Shown: positions 1-11,385, counted from the stretch's first letter. The stretch is DNA of 64,000 nt from Cryptomeria japonica (GCF_030272615.1 NC_081413.1:551703136-551767135), one strand, 5' to 3'. The notes: generated by a model not told the origin, from the letters alone. Program-made: numbers and translations.

Positions 1-416
1 AGGAAATGGCAATCACCATTTTTGCATACTGAGCCTAAGCGAGCTTGGTGATAGTCCAGCTAGGTATCAGTAATTTGAAGGAGATAACTAGCAGGGGAAG
101 GAAACTGCCGGGAACTGGAAGAAGTTCTAGAAGGCTATAAGCCTGAAATCGAGACATCGTGTAGCCAAAGGGGGAAAGTTTGCTAAACCAAACAAGATGG
201 GTGGTTTTGCAAAGAGAGAAAGAATGTGTGTGTCCTTCACCCCTGCAAGGATTTAGTGAACAAGCTTACTTTGTGAGTTTGAGGAAGGTGAGATAAGCAA
301 ACAAATGATAGAGAAGCCCTTAGAAGTCTAGAGCGGTAGACTTGGAACCCGAAAAGGGATAGAAGCAAACCATCAAAGAAACCCAATTGATGGAAAACTA
401 GGTAGCCTCCCTATCA
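1..416 (+). repeat. 5' LTR of chromovirus (3' part only)
   Basis: Matches 6460-6874 almost end to end and finishes in CTATCA just before the primer binding site. About 1.36 kb of this LTR should lie left of the window, judging from the complete 3' copy. Confidence 0.93.
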
Positions 417-419
417 TAT

Positions 420-431
420 TGGTATTAGAGC
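420..431 (+). other. Primer binding site (tRNA-iMet type)
   Basis: TGGTATTAGAGC lies 3 bases after the LTR end. It differs at one base from TGGTATCAGAGC, the complement of the plant initiator tRNA-Met 3' end used by many plant LTR elements. Confidence 0.85.
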
Positions 432-456
432 AAGTTTAGACTTGAGAAGAAAGTAG

Positions 457-1547
457 TTGATGTTAGATATTGAATCAGTAGGAAACAATAGTCTCAGAAT
501 GGTGACTAATGCAGAGTTAGCCAAGAAGGTAGAAGATCAGGAGGAAGAGAATAGACTCCTGAAAGAAAGATTGTTACAATTGGAGAGCAAACTAGACGCA
601 GTTGAAGATAAAACTGAGAGAGTAACAATTCAAGTTAGTGAAGGGAAGGGTAAAGAATCAGTAGAAGAGGATAGGATACCTCCCCTAGACCTTGTCCTAC
701 TTGAAGAACCTTTTTTTAAAGAAATTAAAGCCTTAGGAGGAAAATCCCTAGAAGGAGTGCCACTTTTTTATGGGAAAATGGAGCCTGAAGTAGTTATGGA
801 ATGGATTGAAGGATTGGAGAATCACTTTGAGTGTGATGGAATTAGTGAAGCCCAAAAGGTGAAGGTAGCTAAGTCTAGATTGAGAGGAGTAGCCTTGAAT
901 TGGTGGAAATTTATCCAAGAAGAAAAGAAAAAGAGGGTAAGAACCAAATAGCCAGTTGGAACAGAATGGTAGCCAAGGTGAGGGAAGCCTATGTCCCTGA
1001 AGATTATGAGATCCAACTGCACAAAAGGAGACAAACCCTGAGACAAAGAGACTTGGATGTGAGCAGCTACACTAAGGAATTTCAGAAGTTGTGTCTGAGA
1101 TCCAAAGTGGTAGAGGATGAGAGCATCAAGGTAGCAAGATACTTGAATGGCTTGAGATGGAATATTCAAGAGGAGTTGAGTTTGTTATGTCCTAACACCA
1201 TGCATAAGTGCTATCAATTGGCACTGAAAGTGGAGGAAAAGGGTAAAAAGAAGCAAGAACAAAGCAACAGAGGAAGAGGCAGAGGAAAAGATGGTAGAGG
1301 CCAAAGAGGCAGTTTTGGTGAAAGAGGAGTAGATGAAAGGTCCCAAGGAGAGTCCAAACTTATAGAGCAAAGTGAGGATCCATATAGCAAGAGAAGCTAT
1401 AGAGGAAGGGGATCATCTAGCAACCTAGGAAGAGGTAGATCTAGTGGACCGGGAAGAGGGTCCTACTTCTCCACCATGAAGTGTTACAATTGCCAAAAGT
1501 TGGGTCACCCTGCCTATAGATGTCAAGAGAAATCCTCTTCATCTTAA
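457..1547 (+). pseudogene. gag: Chromovirus gag (frameshifted)
   Basis: Two overlapping frames (457-951 and 900-1547) together give a Ty3/gypsy gag. The first holds an N-terminal coiled coil (about residues 25-50) and the start of the capsid-like domain with a NWWKF motif. The second completes that domain, then an Arg/Gly-rich linker, then a CCHC zinc knuckle (Cx2Cx4Hx4C) at 1482-1523. The reading frame switches near 930 inside an A/G-rich run, best read as an inactivating indel rather than programmed frameshifting because it falls inside the capsid domain. Gag would package the RNA in cytoplasmic particles. Confidence 0.85.
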
Positions 1548-1607
1548 GGAAGTGAAAGAAGAGTGACATATGCACAAGAAGATGCATAAAGAAGCAAGAC
1601 ACGAGAT

Positions 1608-2234
1608 GTGAGGTTAGCTCCTGAAGATGGAGAAAATTTAATAATAAGAAGAACCTTGATTAAGAAGCCAATCAAAGAAGAACCAACTCAAAGAAGAGAT
1701 TTGTTTAGAATCAAATGCAAGGTCCTTGGTAAGGTTTGTAGAGTGGTGATAGACTCAAGGTCTACTGACAACATTGTGTCAGAAGAAGCAGTAAATAAAC
1801 TGAAGTTGAAAAGAATTCCACTTAGTAATCCATATAGGGTCACTTGGCTCAACTAGGAGCAGCATGTGGTAGTAAATGAACAAACATGGGTTGAGTTCAA
1901 CATAGGTAGTTATAAGGATAAAGTCTTGTGTGACATCTTGCCTATGGATGCTTGCCATCTACTTCTTGGTAGACCATGGCAGTTTGACAAAAAGGCCATT
2001 CACAATGGAGAGAAGAACTCTTATTCTTTTCAAAAGGATGGAGTTACATACCATATTCAATCCCTAAGTGATGAAAGAGAGAGCAACAAAACTAAAGGCC
2101 CAAAGGCGTTACTGGTAGGTGAAAAAGAGTTCATTAACACTCTCAAGGAAGGAGGAGGAGTGGGGTTTGCTCTTATAGTAAAACCAAAGGAAGCAAAGCA
2201 AGAAAAGAAGGTTCAAATACCTCATGAAGTGTAG
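1608..2234 (+). pseudogene. Chromovirus aspartic protease (active site altered)
   Basis: Two ORFs in different frames (1608-1856 and 1866-2234) cover a retropepsin-like domain: the active-site strand at 1740-1790 and the downstream LLLGRPWQFD motif typical of gypsy proteases. The expected D-S/T-G triad reads D-S-R (Arg codon AGG at 1758-1760), consistent with a G-to-A change from GGG. A stop and frame change at 1854-1866 separates the halves. The enzyme would have processed the Gag-Pol polyprotein; this copy should be inactive. Confidence 0.83.
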
Positions 2235-3584
2235 CAGATACTAGACAACTTCAAAACAATCATAAGTGATGGAGCACCAACAACCCTACCTCCCATTAGA
2301 GCCATAAGCCATCAGATTGATTTTATTCTAGGAGCATCATTACCCAACAAAGCAACCTATAAGATGACTCCCGATCAGAACAAGGAAGTGGCTAGATAAG
2401 TCCAAGAATTGTTGGACCAAGGGTTGATAAAGAAGAGCATAAGTCCTTGTGTCGTACCTACAGTGTTAGCACCAAGAAAGGAGGAACATGGAGGCTATGC
2501 ATAAATTCAAGAGCCATAAATAGAATGACTATCGGGTACTGATTTCCTATCCCAAGAATTGAAAACTTGATGGATTGCTTGGGAGATGCAAGGTACTTCA
2601 CTAAGATTGATCTCAAGAGTGGATACCATCAGATCAGGATAAAAGAAGGTGATGAATGGAAAACAACCTTCAAAACCAATGAAGGACTTATGAGTGGCTT
2701 GTTATGCCATTCAGTCTTAGTAATACTCCCAGTACATTCATGAGACTCATGAATGAAGTGCTGAAAGATTTTATTGGTAAATTTGTTGTTGTATACCTAG
2801 ATGATATATTGATTTTCAATAGAATTAAAGAGGAACATCTAGAGCATCTTAGTATTGTATTGCAAAAATTGTATGATGAGCAACTAACAATAAACTTGGA
2901 GAAGTGTGAGTTTATGAAGCAGGAACTTGTCTATCTTGGATTTGTAGTTTCGAGAGGAGATTTGAAGATGGACACATCAAAGGTGGAAGCCATCACAAAT
3001 TGGCCAACACCAAAGATAGCAAGTGCAATAAGAAGTTTTCATGGTTTGGCACAGTTCTACAGGAAGTTTATGAGAGGGTTCAGTGAGATTTGTGCACCCA
3101 TGTTGGATACCATCAAAGGAGGATTTAAGACTAAGTTTCAGTGGACCAATGCAACTAACAAAGGGTTTGAACTTTTGAAACAAAAGGTAGCTACACAACC
3201 AATACTCATTCTTCCTGGTTTTGAAAAGTTGTTCATGATTGAATGTGATGCAAGTAATATAGCAGTTGGTGTTGTTTTGAGTCAAGAGAATAGACCTGTA
3301 GCTTTCTTTAGTGAGAAGCTCAATGATGCCAAGAAGAAGTATTCATCCTATGATCTCGAGTTGTATGCTCTTGTCCAAGCTCTTAGGAAGTGGAGGCACT
3401 ACTTGTTACCTAAGGAGTTTGTTGTTTACACAAATAATCAAGCTTTAAGTTTTCTGAATTCACAAGATAAGTTGAGTCATAGGCATGTTAAATGGGTTGA
3501 GTATTTGCAATCATATACTTTTTCTATTAAGCATAAGAAATGACAGTGTAATAAAGTAGCAGATGCTTTAAGTAGAAGGCTACT
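2235..3584 (+). pseudogene. Chromovirus reverse transcriptase and RNase H
   Basis: 2235-2700 contains RT finger/palm motifs (INSRAINR, KIDLKSGYHQIRI) broken by several stops and frame changes. The open stretch 2704-3543 holds the rest of RT with the catalytic YLDD box at residues 31-34, then gypsy RNase H beginning near ECDAS (residues ~180-184) and continuing past the stop at 3541 into an ADALSRR tail. MPFGLSN is altered to MPFSLSN. Product would copy element RNA to DNA and degrade the RNA strand. Confidence 0.9.
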
Positions 3585-3588
3585 AACA

Positions 3589-4720
3589 GTGCAAGAAGTG
3601 CAGATTCAGAGTATTGGAGTTGATTACTTCAAGGATTTGTACCCCAATGATGAAGATTTTGCAGCCATTTACAAGGTTTGTCAAGAATTTCATAATCACT
3701 TTCATAGTGAATATGTTGACTTTACTTTGCAGAATGGTTTGTTGTTTAAAGGTGGACAACTCTGTGTTCCCAAAGGATCGACGAGGGAAAATATGATCCA
3801 AGAAAAGCACAATGGATGTATGAGTGGTCATTTTGGCCCTAATAAGACAATGGAACTTGTTCAAAGGTTCTACTATTGACCCAGAGTGCAGAGGGATATC
3901 AGAAGGTATGTTGAGCAGTGTATGGTTTGTCAGAAAGCTAAAGGTACAGCTACTAATGTTGATCTTTATCAGCCATTACCTATTCCTACAAGGCCATGGG
4001 AATGTGTAAGTATGGATTTTGTGGTTGGATTACCCAAAACTAAGCTTGGTTGTGATAGCGTTTTTGTTGTTGTTGACAGATTCAGTAAAATGGCACATTT
4101 TGTTCCTTGCAAAACTACTCATCATGCTAGTCACATTGCACACTTGTTTTTCAATGAGGTTATAAGAATCCATGGTTTGCCGGTTAGTATTGTTTTAGAT
4201 AGAGATGTCAAATTCCTTGGACATTTTTGGAAAAGACTGGGAACTAATTTGTCTTTTGGTTCAGCCTATCATCCCCAAACAGATGGTCAAACGAAGGTGG
4301 TCAATAGGACACTTAGAAACCTTTTAAGGTGATTGACAAAAGAGTATGGACAGAGTTGGGATCAGGGTCTTCACCAGGTAGAGTTTGGGTACAATGACAA
4401 TGTCAACAGGTCTACTAGGAAGAGTCCTTTTGAGATAGTGTATGGTATGCACCCGCGAGGTGTTATGGAATTACAAGATCTTGGTAGTCTGTCGCACAGA
4501 AGTGATCAAGTTGATGATGTCGCTCAATCTATGAAGGAGGTTCATGACCAAGTAAGGCGAGCTCTCCAAGATTCTTCACAAAAAATTAAAGCCAGATTTG
4601 ATGCCACATGGAGAGGTGCAATTTTCAGTTGGAGATTTGGTGATGGTACATTTGAGCAAGGCTTGACTTCAGAAAGGGGTTCCCAGCAAGCTACAAATGA
4701 GGAGAATAGGCCCATGTAAA
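3589..4720 (+). pseudogene. Chromovirus integrase (catalytic Glu lost)
   Basis: Three adjacent ORFs. 3589-3879 carries the His part of the HHCC zinc domain; 3886-4332 carries CxxC and the catalytic core; 4333-4719 carries the C-terminal part with the YGMHP motif. In the 148-residue core ORF, catalytic Asp residues are at 44 and 105, but the TDGQTE motif reads TDGQTK (residue 137), so the Glu is lost. The span from the second Asp to this position is four residues short of the usual DD35E spacing, around FWKRLG. In-frame stops separate the ORFs at 3877-3885 and 4330-4332. Confidence 0.9.
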
Positions 4721-5080
4721 GTTTTAGCCAAGTATGGCTCTAATGCCTATAAGATTGATTTGTCATCTGATATTGCTTTGTCTCCCATTTTCAATGTCGC
4801 AGATTTGGTTGTCTACAAGGGACAAATTCCCAAGGAGGATGCGCGAGTTTCAAATGTTCAATAGTCACTTGCCGACCTGCCCTTACTTTCTTCTTCCATG
4901 CCTCAGGCTGAGAAAGTATTGGATTCCCGCATTCTCAAGAAGACTAGACAACAGGTCTACATGGAACATTTGGTCAAATGGATGCATAAACCTGATTCTG
5001 AAGCGACCTGGGTCCCTAAATCAAACTTTGTTAAGTCAGGAATTGATCTTTCCTTGTTGTCGAGAGCAGTCACTTGACTT
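4721..5080 (+). pseudogene. Integrase GPY/F-like end and chromodomain
   Basis: After a frame change near 4660-4720, a translated segment resembling the integrase GPY/F module runs to about 4820. Around 4915-5045 another reads YMEHLVKWMHKPDSEATWV, the tail of a plant chromovirus chromodomain (VKW, then DSEATWE). In functional relatives this domain directs integration toward heterochromatin histone marks. Assignment rests on this short motif and its position just before the polypurine tract. Confidence 0.65.
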
Positions 5081-5084
5081 CTTT

Positions 5085-5099
5085 GTTTTGGGGGGAGTA
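5085..5099 (+). other. Polypurine tract of chromovirus
   Basis: TTTTGGGGGGAGTA directly precedes the 3' LTR start and would prime plus-strand DNA synthesis. Confidence 0.8.
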
Positions 5100-5370
5100 T
5101 GGTGCAGGAGCACCTAAGGGTTGAAATGCCCTTAACCAGTTTTGGCTTGTGAGACCTTCCAGTGGTCATGTATATACATAAGGGCTGGCTCTAGTCCATT
5201 TGTATGGTTGTTTAATTGAAAGTTTTTACATTTCTCTTTTCGGCAAGACCTACCCCCGATTGGCAAGTCTTACCCTGATAAGCTGCCAATGCTCGGAGTA
5301 TCGAAAGGAGTAGTTTCAAGTTTCCCTGATAATTAACTTGACCTATACTCGGACGATGATCGTGGATGAT

Positions 5371-5705
5371 CCTACGGCTATCACTATACTGCGATGGGAA
5401 GATGATCGCCAGATAATCCTCACGACTTGGCGACAAAACACATGCATAAAAAAGAGGCGAGTTAACGACCCTGCAGGTTAAAGGTGGATCAACGACAGTC
5501 GCTATACCGCATGATAAAGATGCTCAAAAGTTATCTCCTGCGACTTGGCGACCAAGGTGGAGCCCGATAAGAGAGAAGCTCAGGCAAGTTAACGAGTGAG
5601 CAAGTCCTAGAAGATCAGACGATTGTCGCTATACCGCTAAGGCGAGATGGACGAAGTTTATTCCCCGTGACTTGGCGACCATGGTGGGACCCGGCGACAA
5701 AGAAG
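5371..5705 (+). repeat. Three ~120-bp imperfect tandem units inside the LTR
   Basis: Each unit contains a CGCTATACCGC-like block followed by GACTTGGCGAC; the latter begins at 5424, 5542 and 5669 (spacing 118 and 127). Likely U3 enhancer-type repeats (inference). Confidence 0.7.
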
Positions 5706-5800
5706 AGTTTCATTTCGAGCGGTTAGTGAGGTCGTGCTAAGGTGGCAGAGCAGGGACCCTGGAGCCAATCAGGGGGTGCCACACGGCGAAGCGCGGAAAG

Positions 5801-6019
5801 TTGTCATCGACCATCGGAAGACGGGTTTTGAAGTCTCCCCGATGACCTGATGGAAAACGCGAAGCGATGTGTGTTGTCATCAGTCATCGGTAGCCCCGTT
5901 TTGATGTTTCACTGAAGACCCGATAGGAAGTATGAAAAGTTGGAGGTTGTCATCGGACATCGGTAACCTTGGTTGGATGTTACCCCAATGTTTTGATGGA
6001 ACCTATGAAATGATTGCAA
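5801..6019 (+). repeat. Three 73-bp tandem units inside the LTR
   Basis: TTGTCATC starts at 5801, 5874 and 5947, a regular 73-base period, each followed by ATCGG and GATG(A/G)CC-like blocks. Confidence 0.7.
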
Positions 6020-6874
6020 ATGGAAAACCGTTGGTAACGAGATTTATCTCGTCCAATAGGAGGAGTTCCCAACAGAGGATGGAATGTATAAAAAGACCCA
6101 ATAGGCATCTGTAAGAGGTTGATGGCCTCGAAGAACAAATCTATTTTTCTGAATAGAAAAAGAGAAGTCTATTTTTTGGTTTCCAATTCAAAGTCGAATT
6201 TTTGTTCGTGAATTGCAAATAATGTTTTAGAATCTTTAAGTTCACGTATGTTGTTAATGTAAATGCTTCTTTTCTCTATTTTGTGAGTTCCTAGTTTGAA
6301 CCTGTGAATAAATTCGGGATCTGTAAATAAAGCTTTCCCTTTCAGTTTCTGTTCCCTATTTTCAATAATCATATGGCTCTGACTTGAAACTCCACAAGAT
6401 CATTGGAGATTGTCAAGCAGAGCCAGATATGTACAGTAGGTTTTCATTTGAAAGAGATCAGGAAATGGCAATCACCATTTCTGCATATTGAGCCTAGGCG
6501 AACTTGGTGATAGTCTGACTAGGTATCAGTAATTTGAAGGAGATAACTTGCAGGGGAAGGAAACTGCCGAGAACTGGAAGAAGTTCTAGAAGGCTACAAG
6601 CCTAAAATCGAGACATCGTGTAGCCAAAGGGGGAAAGTTTGTTAAACCAAACAAAATGGGTGGTCTTGCAAAGAGAGAAAAAATGTGTCTGTCCTTCACC
6701 CCTGCAAGGATTTAGTGAACAAACTTACTTTGTGAGTTTGAGGAAGGTGAGATAAGCAAACAAATGATAGGGAAGCCCTTAGAAGTCTAGAGGGGTAGAC
6801 TTGAACCCGGAAAAAGATAGAAGCAAACCATCAAAGAAACCCAATTGATAGCAAACTAAGTAGCCTCCCTATCA

Positions 6875-7640
6875 GAAACCTAAGAAAAGGTTTCATTATT
6901 TGATTCAATTAAAAAAATTCAAAACAAAACAACCCTAACAAAACAGCTACAAGAACAGAAGTCTATAACATTACAGCTGTTCATAACAATGACCAGAAAC
7001 GTTATCTCTAGAATCAAATAAAACTTGGTCATTGTTTTTATGTCAGAGCTCAAATTAAACTTGGTAGCAAAACGCAAGACAGGAAGAATCTTTGCGGCAT
7101 TTCAATTGGAATTCGTTAGGTAGTACTCATTTAATCTCAATTCAGCCAAACAAAAATCAAGTGGAATTTTATCTTCACTACTTAATGATTTCGACAAAGC
7201 GGAATCAGCTCGATCGTTAACGTCAAAATTGGCAAGTTGCCGGGTATTGGTTTTGAATTTTCCTGTGCCAAAATCCAATTGAAATGCGTCTCCCATTTAC
7301 TGAAGCAGGACAAAAGCTTTCGTATCATATTGAATCGAAATTTGATTTTTCTTCATGTCCAGTTAAAATATACCTGTAACGCGTCCCTATTTTGCACGGA
7401 TTTCTCACATCGTTGATGTCGATCATTTCGGCATTTACTCCGAGTGGGTCATCTCAGTTTTCAAATTCTACAGGGCAGATCAGATTTTGATATGGAACTG
7501 ACAGAAAAAAGCAAGAGACTTTTGGCCATTGCAAAATGGCTTCGCATATTTATATTAAGATTTCGGACAACATAGAGGCTTGGAAAGCTTTCTATTTGTC
7601 TCATATTGAACAACAATCTTAATTTTGAGACTACCTCGAT
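6875..7640. other. Spacer between chromovirus and LINE
   Basis: No recognised gene. Holds one small minus-strand ORF at 7102-7296 (listed separately); the rest is A/T-rich single-copy-looking sequence. Confidence 0.5.
7102..7296 (-). CDS. Small hypothetical ORF, 64 aa
   Basis: Reads from an ATG at 7296 to a stop at 7102 with an acidic, fairly complex composition (starts MGDAFQLDFGTGKF). I do not recognise it. It could be a first exon of a host gene or a chance ORF; there is no clear splice donor or neighbouring coding exon. Kept because its composition is more protein-like than the surrounding frames. Confidence 0.2.
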   Translation of the reverse strand: MGDAFQLDFGTGKFKTNTRQLANFDVNDRADSALSKSLSSEDKIPLDFCLAELRLNEYYLTNSN

Positions 7641-8585
7641 GAGATGTTTTCTAGCTCCTTTCTACTTTCTTCCATTTTTTGATTTGAAATATTGTTTCCT
7701 CAAATTTCACACCTATAAAGAATAACCAGGGTATCAAGGAAACTAAAAAGCATATGTTGTTTTTCTGATCACATAATTTTGTATATCTATTTTCTATGGA
7801 AGGTAATGCTTTCAAACCTCCTCAAATTCTTTTACTATGCACGTTTCCTAATTTATCTTTTTGTGGAAAAGAAGCCCGAAGTATTGTACTCATCCACTAC
7901 TTTCAATAGGTTGCCTTCAAATGAAAATTTATTTGTTTCTTTCTTTTCTACAATGAGAATATAATATTTTTTTTCCTCATGTTCACTTGCTTACCAGTCT
8001 TTCAAAGACCCTCAAGTGTATTTTCAAATCATGAATTGTTTTAGCAATTATACGAGATCACCCATATATAAAAGTAACTTTATTGCATACTTAGCAAAAT
8101 TAACTCCCTTCCCACCAACCATGTTTATCCACTATTTCAAATTATCAATGTATAGCATACACAAAGTTGAAGAAATTGGGAAACCTTTTTTGATGCCAAT
8201 ATCACTACCAAAACACCCTAGCACTCCGTCGCTAGTTCTAATTTTAGCCTTGACTTGTTCATAAAACATATGGACCACTACTCTAAACATAGTTGGAATT
8301 CCTAGTTCCTCTATCCTATTTCATATTTTGTTGTGGGGTACCATGTCAAAGGCTTTTTTTATTCTTTAAAGTAGCAAAAAACTTCACCATCTTGGGTATT
8401 CCATTTTTTTTCAATCAATAACATAAGGGTAAAACCAAGGCCAATCTTGAAATATTTTCATCTAAACTTGACCCATCTTATAGCTCTTTTTCCCTCTCTT
8501 TTTCTTCAACTACTTATTTAACATTCAACCATGCTTCCAAAATGTTTTCCAAAGAGGGTATTGCACAAAATCGAATATCTAATGG
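7640..8585 (-). pseudogene. LINE reverse transcriptase fragment (copy B)
   Basis: The minus strand translates, with several stops and frame changes, into non-LTR reverse transcriptase: a block resembling FDMVPHNKI near 8330-8350, an IEELGIP block, a SDIGIKKG block (GVKQG equivalent) near 8180-8200, and LLLYMGDLV near 8060-8090 where YADD is expected. Thumb-region sequence follows toward 7830. Nonsense codons are frequent and the YADD box is changed, so this copy is dead. It lies head-to-tail with LINE copy A, same strand. Confidence 0.7.
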
Positions 8586-9680
8586 ATTAATGAATGAATA
8601 AATGAATGATTTTACTGACGTCCACGAGACTGATCAGTCTATGGGACCAAGAAAATCACAGTACTAAACCCTTTGAATTCCTTTCCATGTCTGATCTCTT
8701 GCTATGAATCTTGACCAGATAGCTAGCAGTTTGGTTGATCTCGTCCTCATCAAATAAATGATGCATGTTGTCAGCTTTCAAGATAAACTCATCTTGAGCA
8801 CGTATATCATCGTAAGCAGTGCACTCAATGAGAAAGTGTCGTCCAATCTCTATAGCACCCGCCTTGCAAAACAAGCAAGTTCTCTCCTCCCAAACCTCTT
8901 TGGGTCTTTGCCACCTACTTGTTTTACATTTGAGATGATGTGAACCAGTCCTTAATTTAGCAAGTAACAACTTTGCCTTCCCTTTAATAACTGTCCCTAA
9001 ATATGCTTTCTCACCATGTTCTCCAGTTGGTTTAAACTCTTTGATGTAATACGCCTTTTTACAACCAATGTGATTAGTCCACATGGCAATTTGAAACTTT
9101 TCAATGACGAACTTCTTTATTTCCCCATTAGTATTAGGATGCTCGTGTAGTTTGATGTTCCATTTGTTCATCCACTTTTTGTTTTGTTTCATCCAAGTTT
9201 TCTTCCTACGATTAAAACCCTCTTCCATCACAATCTTCACCCACCGTTAGTTATTCATGTTTTCAACCTTATTTAGATAACTTATTAACCGGATTATAGT
9301 TGATGCCTCCAACGAAACAGTACCTACTTCTGCTAAAAGGATATCATAAGGCATTGATGTTTTAACTTAGAGATTGCTTGTGATCAAGTGTTTTTGAATT
9401 ATTTCTAATTGTCTCCATCCACAATTTGACATGTTGTCTCCCCAAACCTTGCATCCATAGAGAACAACTGGTGTGACCAGCAAACTGAAAAGAGTTTTCT
9501 TGGTTTTCCAATCCCACAACTCAGCTTTTCTGCACCTATTTTGAAGTAAATATGACACTTTCCATATGACACTTTCCATCCCCCCTATATCATTTTCCCT
9601 CTACAAGTTTCCCAGCTAAGTTTACTTTGGAATTCAATGCCAAGATATTTGTATTCTTTCACAATTTCCAACGAACTACC
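8586..9680 (-). pseudogene. LINE ORF2 3' half (copy A), interrupted by copia
   Basis: Two minus ORFs form the C-terminal part of a LINE polyprotein. 9367-9579 contains LLVTPVVLYGCKVWGDN, a typical post-RT motif. 8656-9240 (194 aa) ends in a Cys/His motif, CLFCKAGAIEIGRHFLIEC, like the C-terminal zinc finger of plant LINE RTs. The 3' end near 8585-8615 has an ATGA/ATTA tetranucleotide-like tail (ATTCATTTATTCATTC on the minus strand). The coding sequence breaks at 9680 exactly where the copia LTR begins and resumes at 33885. Confidence 0.8.
9676..9680 (+). repeat. Target site duplication CTACC (left) of copia element
   Basis: CTACC immediately before the LTR; identical CTACC follows the right LTR at 33885-33889. 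Confidence 0.93.
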
Positions 9681-10282
9681 TGTTGGAAAACTAATCCCAA
9701 CTGCCTCATTTATTTCTGCCACCGTAAATCCTCATTTTTGGCCCCCCAACATATCTTGCAAATATTCTCACATGTGTGAGATTTCATTCTCCAGCTAATA
9801 TCATTTAATCAATATTTTGAAATTTGCATGAGAGGACAGATTTGGGTAAAAATGCAAATCTATATCTTCTTAGACAAGACTTCCCAGCTGGCAAAAATTA
9901 AAATGCATTTACATTTCTCCTTGGTTGGGTCATACGAAACTTCTAGAAATGTTTTTCTTTTAAAATAGAAGTTTGGTGGTCATTTTTGAAGTTAGTTTTA
10001 TTGGAGATAATGAGAAGAGAAAAAAGGGCATACCAGAACAACGAGTCTAGTGCAGTTGCAACAGTCGGTCAGAAATAGGGGAGTTTAAACTATTTTATTT
10101 TCTAAGAACAAACTTGAAAGTAGCAGCTCTGTAATTTTTCTATTTGGTGTAGATCTTGTAAGCATTGGTATATGAATATAAATAGAAAAGAAATTTGGGC
10201 AAATTTTATGTTTAAATTTCATTGCACTATTTCCTTTTAATGCTATGTTTTTCTTTTCATGCCCTCTGCCTCATCCTTCACA
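9681..10282 (+). repeat. 5' LTR of copia element
   Basis: 602 bp, ends CTTCACA directly before the primer binding site. Confidence 0.95.
10177..10185 (+). promoter_or_regulatory. Putative TATA box in copia 5' LTR
   Basis: TATAAATAG about 105 bases before the LTR end, in element orientation; the right LTR has TATAAATAA at the equivalent place. Position suits a U3 promoter. Confidence 0.55.
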
Positions 10283-10294
10283 TGGTATCAGAGC
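10283..10294 (+). other. Primer binding site (tRNA-iMet)
   Basis: TGGTATCAGAGC abuts the LTR and is an exact copy of the complement of the plant initiator tRNA-Met 3' end. Confidence 0.93.
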
Positions 10295-10377
10295 CAAAGG
10301 TCAGTAAGCTGAAGGTTGTTTGAGTTGAAGTTTTTTTTTTTAAATTTCAAGGAGTTTGAAGATTTACACAGCCAACA

Positions 10378-11385
10378 ATGGCAAGCACAAGCACAAGCTT
10401 GACAAACCCACAGATTCCACAATTTAATGGCAAGAACTATGACTACTGGACAATCACAATGAAGACATTGTTTTGTGCTCAAGATTTGTGGGAATTTGTT
10501 GAGAATGGCTACCCAAAACCAATAGATACAGCAGCATATAATGCATTGTCTCAAGCAGATAAAGACTTATTGAAGGAAAATAGAAAGAAAGATTCAAAAG
10601 CCCTCTTCTTAATCTTCCAAGGAGTCAATGAAAGCATTTTTCCAAGGATTCAAAGTGCAACAAAATCCAAACAAGCTTGGGATATTTTGCAAATAGCATA
10701 CAAGGGAATGGACAAAGTAAAGACAACAAAACTACAAATGTTGAGAAGAGACTTTGAGACCATAGTAATGAAGGAGACTGAATCAATAGACTCATTTTTT
10801 ACATAGATTATTGGACTGGTTAATCAAATCAGATCTCATGGTGAGGCACTTGAAGAAAGAAGAGTACTTGAGAAGATATTGAGAAGCCAACCTCCAAGGT
10901 TTATGCCAATTGTTGTAGCCATTGAAGAGACTAAGAATCTCTCTCAATTTTCTGTGGATGAATTACTGCAGGGTTTATGCCAATTGTTGTAGCCATTGAA
11001 GAGACTAAGAATCTCTCTCAATTTTCAATGGATGAATTACAAGCATCACTCATTTCACATGAGCACGGGCTGAGTAGAACAAAAAATTCATCATTGGAGT
11101 ATGCCTTCAAAACACAAGCTACAATTAGCTATGGTAGAGGCAGAGGAAGGTCAAACTCAAGAGGAAGAGGAAGAAATTAATATAGAGGTGGAAGAAGTAG
11201 CCCATCAGACTCAGGTGGAAGAAGTAACCCATCAACTTCAAGTGGAAGAGGCAGCAACCAAAATTTCAATCATAATCAGCCCCAAGGTCAAAGGTATGAT
11301 AAGTCACAAGTTCAATGTCATTATTGCAAAAAATATGGACATTATTTGACTAAATGTAGAAAAAAACAATATGACAATAGACAAT
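10378..11385 (+). pseudogene. gag: Copia gag
   Basis: 10378-10806 starts MASTSTSLTNPQIPQFNGKN and has the FxGxNYxxW start of copia Gag (UBN2/DUF4219-like) and a capsid helix region. A TAG at 10804 stops it. The frame resumes, then a 74-bp tandem duplication (10898-10971 repeated from 10972) shifts it again. 10977-11180 covers the end of the domain and a Gly/Arg-rich linker. In yet another frame at 11317-11365 is a zinc knuckle, CHYCKKYGHYLTKC. Breaks make the copy non-functional. Confidence 0.87.
10898..11045 (+). repeat. 74-bp tandem duplication in copia gag
   Basis: GGTTTATGCCAATTGTTG occurs at 10898 and 10972; about 60 following bases are identical before a few differences. 74 is not a multiple of three, so it shifts the frame. 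Confidence 0.85.

Larger units (their letters stand above)
1..6874 (+). mobile_element. Ty3/gypsy chromovirus, decayed, left end cut by window
   Basis: Direct repeats at 1-416 and 6460-6874 are the 3' parts of two LTRs, differing at about 25 sites by eye (~6%). Between them, in order: tRNA-iMet-type primer site, gag with CCHC knuckle, protease, RT/RNase H, integrase, chromodomain-like C-terminus, polypurine tract and a full 3' LTR. This order and the chromodomain place it in the Ty3/gypsy chromoviruses (family knowledge). All coding regions carry stops or frameshifts and several catalytic residues are changed, so it cannot be autonomous. The left flank is outside the window, so target duplications cannot be checked. 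Confidence 0.93.
5100..6874 (+). repeat. 3' LTR of chromovirus
   Basis: Runs from TGGTGCAGG just after the polypurine tract to CTATCA at 6874; 5103 (TGCAGG) is an alternative start. About 1.77 kb. The last 415 bases match the window's left edge. A tail of long LTR-encoded ORFs is absent; short ORFs here are chance. Confidence 0.88.

Noticed and set aside
457-1547. Programmed frameshift between gag frames
   Set aside because: The switch is inside the capsid domain, where a programmed shift would be pointless; decay is simpler.
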